Assembly: GCA_036897625.1 (NCBI GenBank)
Contig: JAYMTA010000974.1
Coordinates: 1 to 22,659, forward strand
DNA from: Pelargonium cotyledonis
Taxonomy: Eukaryota; Streptophyta; Magnoliopsida; Geraniales; Geraniaceae
Reading direction: 5' to 3'
DNA length: 22,659 bases
Shown here: positions 19,813 through 22,659 of the stretch, one piece after another
Layout of the letters: each line of letters opens with the position of its first letter
Numbering within the stretch: position 1 is the stretch's first letter
The notes under the pieces: model-generated
What the model saw: the letters and a program-made list of their open reading frames with translations, nothing else
Databases searched by the model: none
Told to the model about the DNA's origin: nothing
Program-made: the position numbers and the translations under genes

Positions 19813-22653
19813 TCAGTCATGCCATGCAAAATCTCCTTTACCCTTCCTCGCGCTTCTTCCCCTCCTGTAGTCAATTTCTGCATCCGAGCACGACAACAGC
19901 ATTGGATATTTCCTGCTGCTTTTGAATGATCCCATCTTCGAAAATATGTCCTCTTCGTCCGTCATAGAATCATTACCAGGTGTACTTGATCCTGAGATGT
20001 TACTAGGTTGCTTCTTTGACTTGCAATCTGCACCAATACACAATAGAGGAGACATCATCTACCAAACAAATGTCCACAAATGCATTATATTATGACTCAT
20101 TCCTAAACATACTCTCAATTTCTGAGAAATCAATAAATCTGGAGATAAAGACAGGTTAAAACCCCGATATTCAGAGTTCCAAGTTTTCATGATAGCTCAA
20201 CAGTCAGAGAAATAAAGTTCACCTTCATACGTATTGCACGAAGCCTGTTTATCACTTTGTCCACTTTTGCCATAGAGAACTGATTCTGATTTAAGGCTTT
20301 TCTGACTGAGCAGGGGTGCTTTTAGTCCTTCGCTTGCCAATGGAGGCTCTATACATTCTTCTGGGGGCTGTTTGTTAGAGGTGAAAGGGGTCATTGAGAA
20401 GGAATCATCCATTACATCTGATATTTCCACGTATTGTGAAGTAGAAATAATTTCATCTGCACTAAACCCAAATGATGCTCTATACGCTTCTATTTCTTCC
20501 ACATCTTGCTTTGAACTTTTATTGTGAGCCCTATTCTGATGCCCATTTCCACTAGCACTATATACGTCTGAATCCTTGGAAACAGATAACCTTCCAGTGC
20601 CATGAGGAAATGGTGGATCATGATCCAGATAATATCGTGCAAAGGTATCAGGGCAGAAGAAGTTGGTATCTTGAGACAGCAAGGGGGTACCAGGGGTTTC
20701 AAGACCAGATAGCCTTCCAGAACTACTTCTAGAGTATTTCCCATTTTGGGGGGAAACTGAAGGATCCCATTGTGGGGGAAAGTCCCGCTCAGGAAAAGAC
20801 GATGACAGACAATCACCTGAGGTCCTTGAAATAGGTGATCGGAGACTACTGGCAGGACTTCCAGGATAAAGTGAATATGTTGCATGCAGATCATTTGCAG
20901 CCATGTAATTGGTTCTATTAGTACCTTTAAGATCCACTGATGATGAAAGGAACTGAGCAAACGGCACATCTGGGGAAGAAGGAGTAGTCAGGTGAGCCAA
21001 CTCTGGTGGGGGAGTGAGTGGAGCAGTGGATGGTTCAGTTGTGAAGGTTGAGAAAACAGGAGGAGAAACCAGCTGTGTTTCATGAGCATATGGCCCAGTA
21101 GCATACATTGCATTAGAAGGGCCTCCAGGAGAGTTCGCAGATAATGATAAGAAACAACTCGGTGACTGAGCAGTTGATTGAAGTGCAGAATTTGAAAAGG
21201 ATGCTGGTGAAGACGGTGGAGCTAGAAGAGATGGATGCAGTGTTGTAGCTTGGTTGGGCAACCCAACAGCTTGAGGTCCATTTGGTTGGGCTGCTGATGC
21301 ATTGCCCTCAGGAATACGAGATGCAGGTACAATCCGCTTTCCACCTTTTTGAGCACCAAAACATGACAACCCACCAAAGCATCCTCCCCATCGCTTACGC
21401 TGCCAATACAGGTAAGTATTACAAACTTAATCCCAAGTTTCCCAAGAACAAAAAGAAAAACACAAACAAATAAATTCAACTTCCAGTTCATCTGTCACTA
21501 TAGAAATCCATAAGCCATTAAATATCTACAATTCACTCTCAATTTCAAACTTGCACAGCCTTCTCTCATGGTGTGAATTTCAGCAAAAGATTTCATAAGA
21601 GCGTTCTAGGATCAGATATCATTATCAACATGAAATAAACCTTCTTCCTCCTCCTCTTCTTAAAAACTAAACTTCTCATATGCAGGGCTTTGATTGAGCA
21701 ATATTATTATTTTTTGTAACTTTACTAAAATAAATTCAAAAAATTACCATGATGCTGATGTATACAAATTCTGAAAGTGATCAATCAAGTTCAATAACCC
21801 AGAAATGCATCACTAAGCTATGATTCTGCTGGAATTGGAAATGAAAAGTCCAGTAAATTGTTGTTGAAAAAGCAAAGCAAATAAATAAATCGAGCGCCTC
21901 ATCCTATATAAAAATCCATAATAATATCTTCAAAACACAACAGCAAAGCAAAGTTTCAAGTACTTTTCATAATTTGCCCACAAGTTACTTGAGGAAGAAG
22001 ATGATTGGAGTGCTTGAACCCCAATTCTCCCCAATTTAATGAATATCTATCTGGCATCAACCACCTAGCCAATCTCTAGATCATAATGAAATAAATGGGA
22101 TACAAACTTAGATTATGACAAGTCAACAAAATATGAAATAAACTAATTGGGGCCAGCTAATTAAAAAACACTAGTGATATCTAAGTGGGATAGTGGGAAG
22201 CTTGGGGAGCAACCTTGCATCACTATGCCCATTCCTGTCCTCATCAGATCTAACTAGCTCACAAGAAGTCAAACTAAGCTGAGAAAGTGATGCATTGTGT
22301 AAACTAAAAATCAAGAAGTCAAATACAGGTAAAGTGCACTTTGGCACAGACATTTGAACATGTTCAGTACTTTAGTCCATAGATCTGGGCAATAACATGG
22401 GATGCATTAGCTCTAGGATATGAAAAAGGCCAATCAAACCACCCAACAAAGTGAATCCAAAACCAAATCAAGCAAAGCAGCTAAACGGGTACAGCTAAAA
22501 ACACCAGATCTGACACTAGAATTCAGAAATGCAAGACCTTTCTTCAAATTCAACAAAACCCAGAAGAGCAAACGACACAGAGACCAAATTGTATGTAAAA
22601 TTACAGAAGCGTACCCGTTCCGGCTGAGGAAATCGATTCTGCTCGGAGCCCAT
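19813..22653 (-). CDS. Proline/serine-rich protein of the At1g76660 family (function unknown)
   Basis: Three exons on the minus strand: 22653-22615, 21399-20223 and 20027-19813, with GT-AG introns, giving 476 residues. The start MGSEQNRFPQPER is the family's typical N terminus as I recall it, and it is encoded alone in exon 1. Exon 2 begins RKRWGGCFGG, a basic Cys-rich stretch, followed by KGGKRIVPASRIPEG. Conserved family blocks follow: LLAPPSSPASF (about 72-82), GPYAHETQ (115-122), the Pro/Thr-rich PPVFSTFTTEPSTAP and TPPPEL (126-146), SLYPGSPAS (about 189-197), and EAYRASFGFSADEI (317-330). Exon 3 ends with SDAEIDYRRGRSARKG. No signal peptide, membrane span or catalytic motif is seen. Relatives are sometimes labelled hydroxyproline-rich glycoproteins, but without a signal peptide a wall protein is unlikely. 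Long disordered regions with many SP sites suggest a phosphorylated regulatory or scaffold protein; that is inference. Confidence 0.92.
21400..22614 (-). other. Intron 1 of the At1g76660-like gene (1215 bp)
   Basis: Runs from the donor gtacgc after PER to the acceptor attggcag before RKRW. A long first intron directly after a 39-bp coding first exon is a place where plant genes often carry expression-enhancing sequence. I see no exon, RNA gene or transposon in it. Confidence 0.8.
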
Positions 22654-22659
22654 TATCTC

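Noticed and set aside
20490-20969. Minus-strand open frame of 159 codons overlapping the At1g76660-like exon 2
   Set aside because: It is an alternative frame of a well-supported exon, with no conserved features.

Overview
The window is nuclear DNA of a flowering plant, most likely a eudicot. It is AT-rich, with intron-dense genes using GT-AG junctions, plant-type mobile elements (a long-TIR Mutator-like element, a hAT transposase remnant, an Au-type SINE) and two proteins that match plant families I recognise. I cannot fix the genus from sequence alone.

Layout. Bases 1-329 look like the tail of a MITE whose other end is off the window. Bases 493-1850 are a complete non-autonomous Mutator-like element: inverted repeats of roughly 300 bp, a perfect 9-bp target duplication on both sides, and an unrelated, locally GC-rich interior that resembles a Pack-MULE cargo. 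Bases 1860-4100 are AT-rich and without a recognisable gene, apart from a degenerate 23-bp tandem array at 3024-3162. Bases 4117-5058 hold a decayed hAT transposase on the minus strand, with the BED zinc finger and several core motifs still readable.

Bases 5563-18719 (plus strand) are a complete 24-exon gene for the chloroplast stromal processing peptidase (SPP), an M16 zinc metallopeptidase that removes transit peptides from imported proteins. The spliced product is 1254 residues, close to the Arabidopsis protein (about 1265 from memory), and the active-site HMIEH...E set is intact. A pair of inverted site II (TGGGCC) motifs and a (CT)14 tract lie upstream. Intron 18 carries an antisense Au SINE.

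Bases 19813-22653 (minus strand) are a three-exon gene for a 476-residue proline/serine-rich protein of the family of Arabidopsis At1g76660 (function unknown). It converges tail-to-tail on SPP, and its start codon is 6 bases from the window edge.

The two host genes are neighbours with no evident functional link. I found no operon-like system, CRISPR array, tRNA or rRNA, and no clearly new biological system. The points most worth following are the in-frame tandem acceptor in SPP intron 3, the MULE with apparent cargo, and the hAT remnant head-to-head with the SPP promoter.
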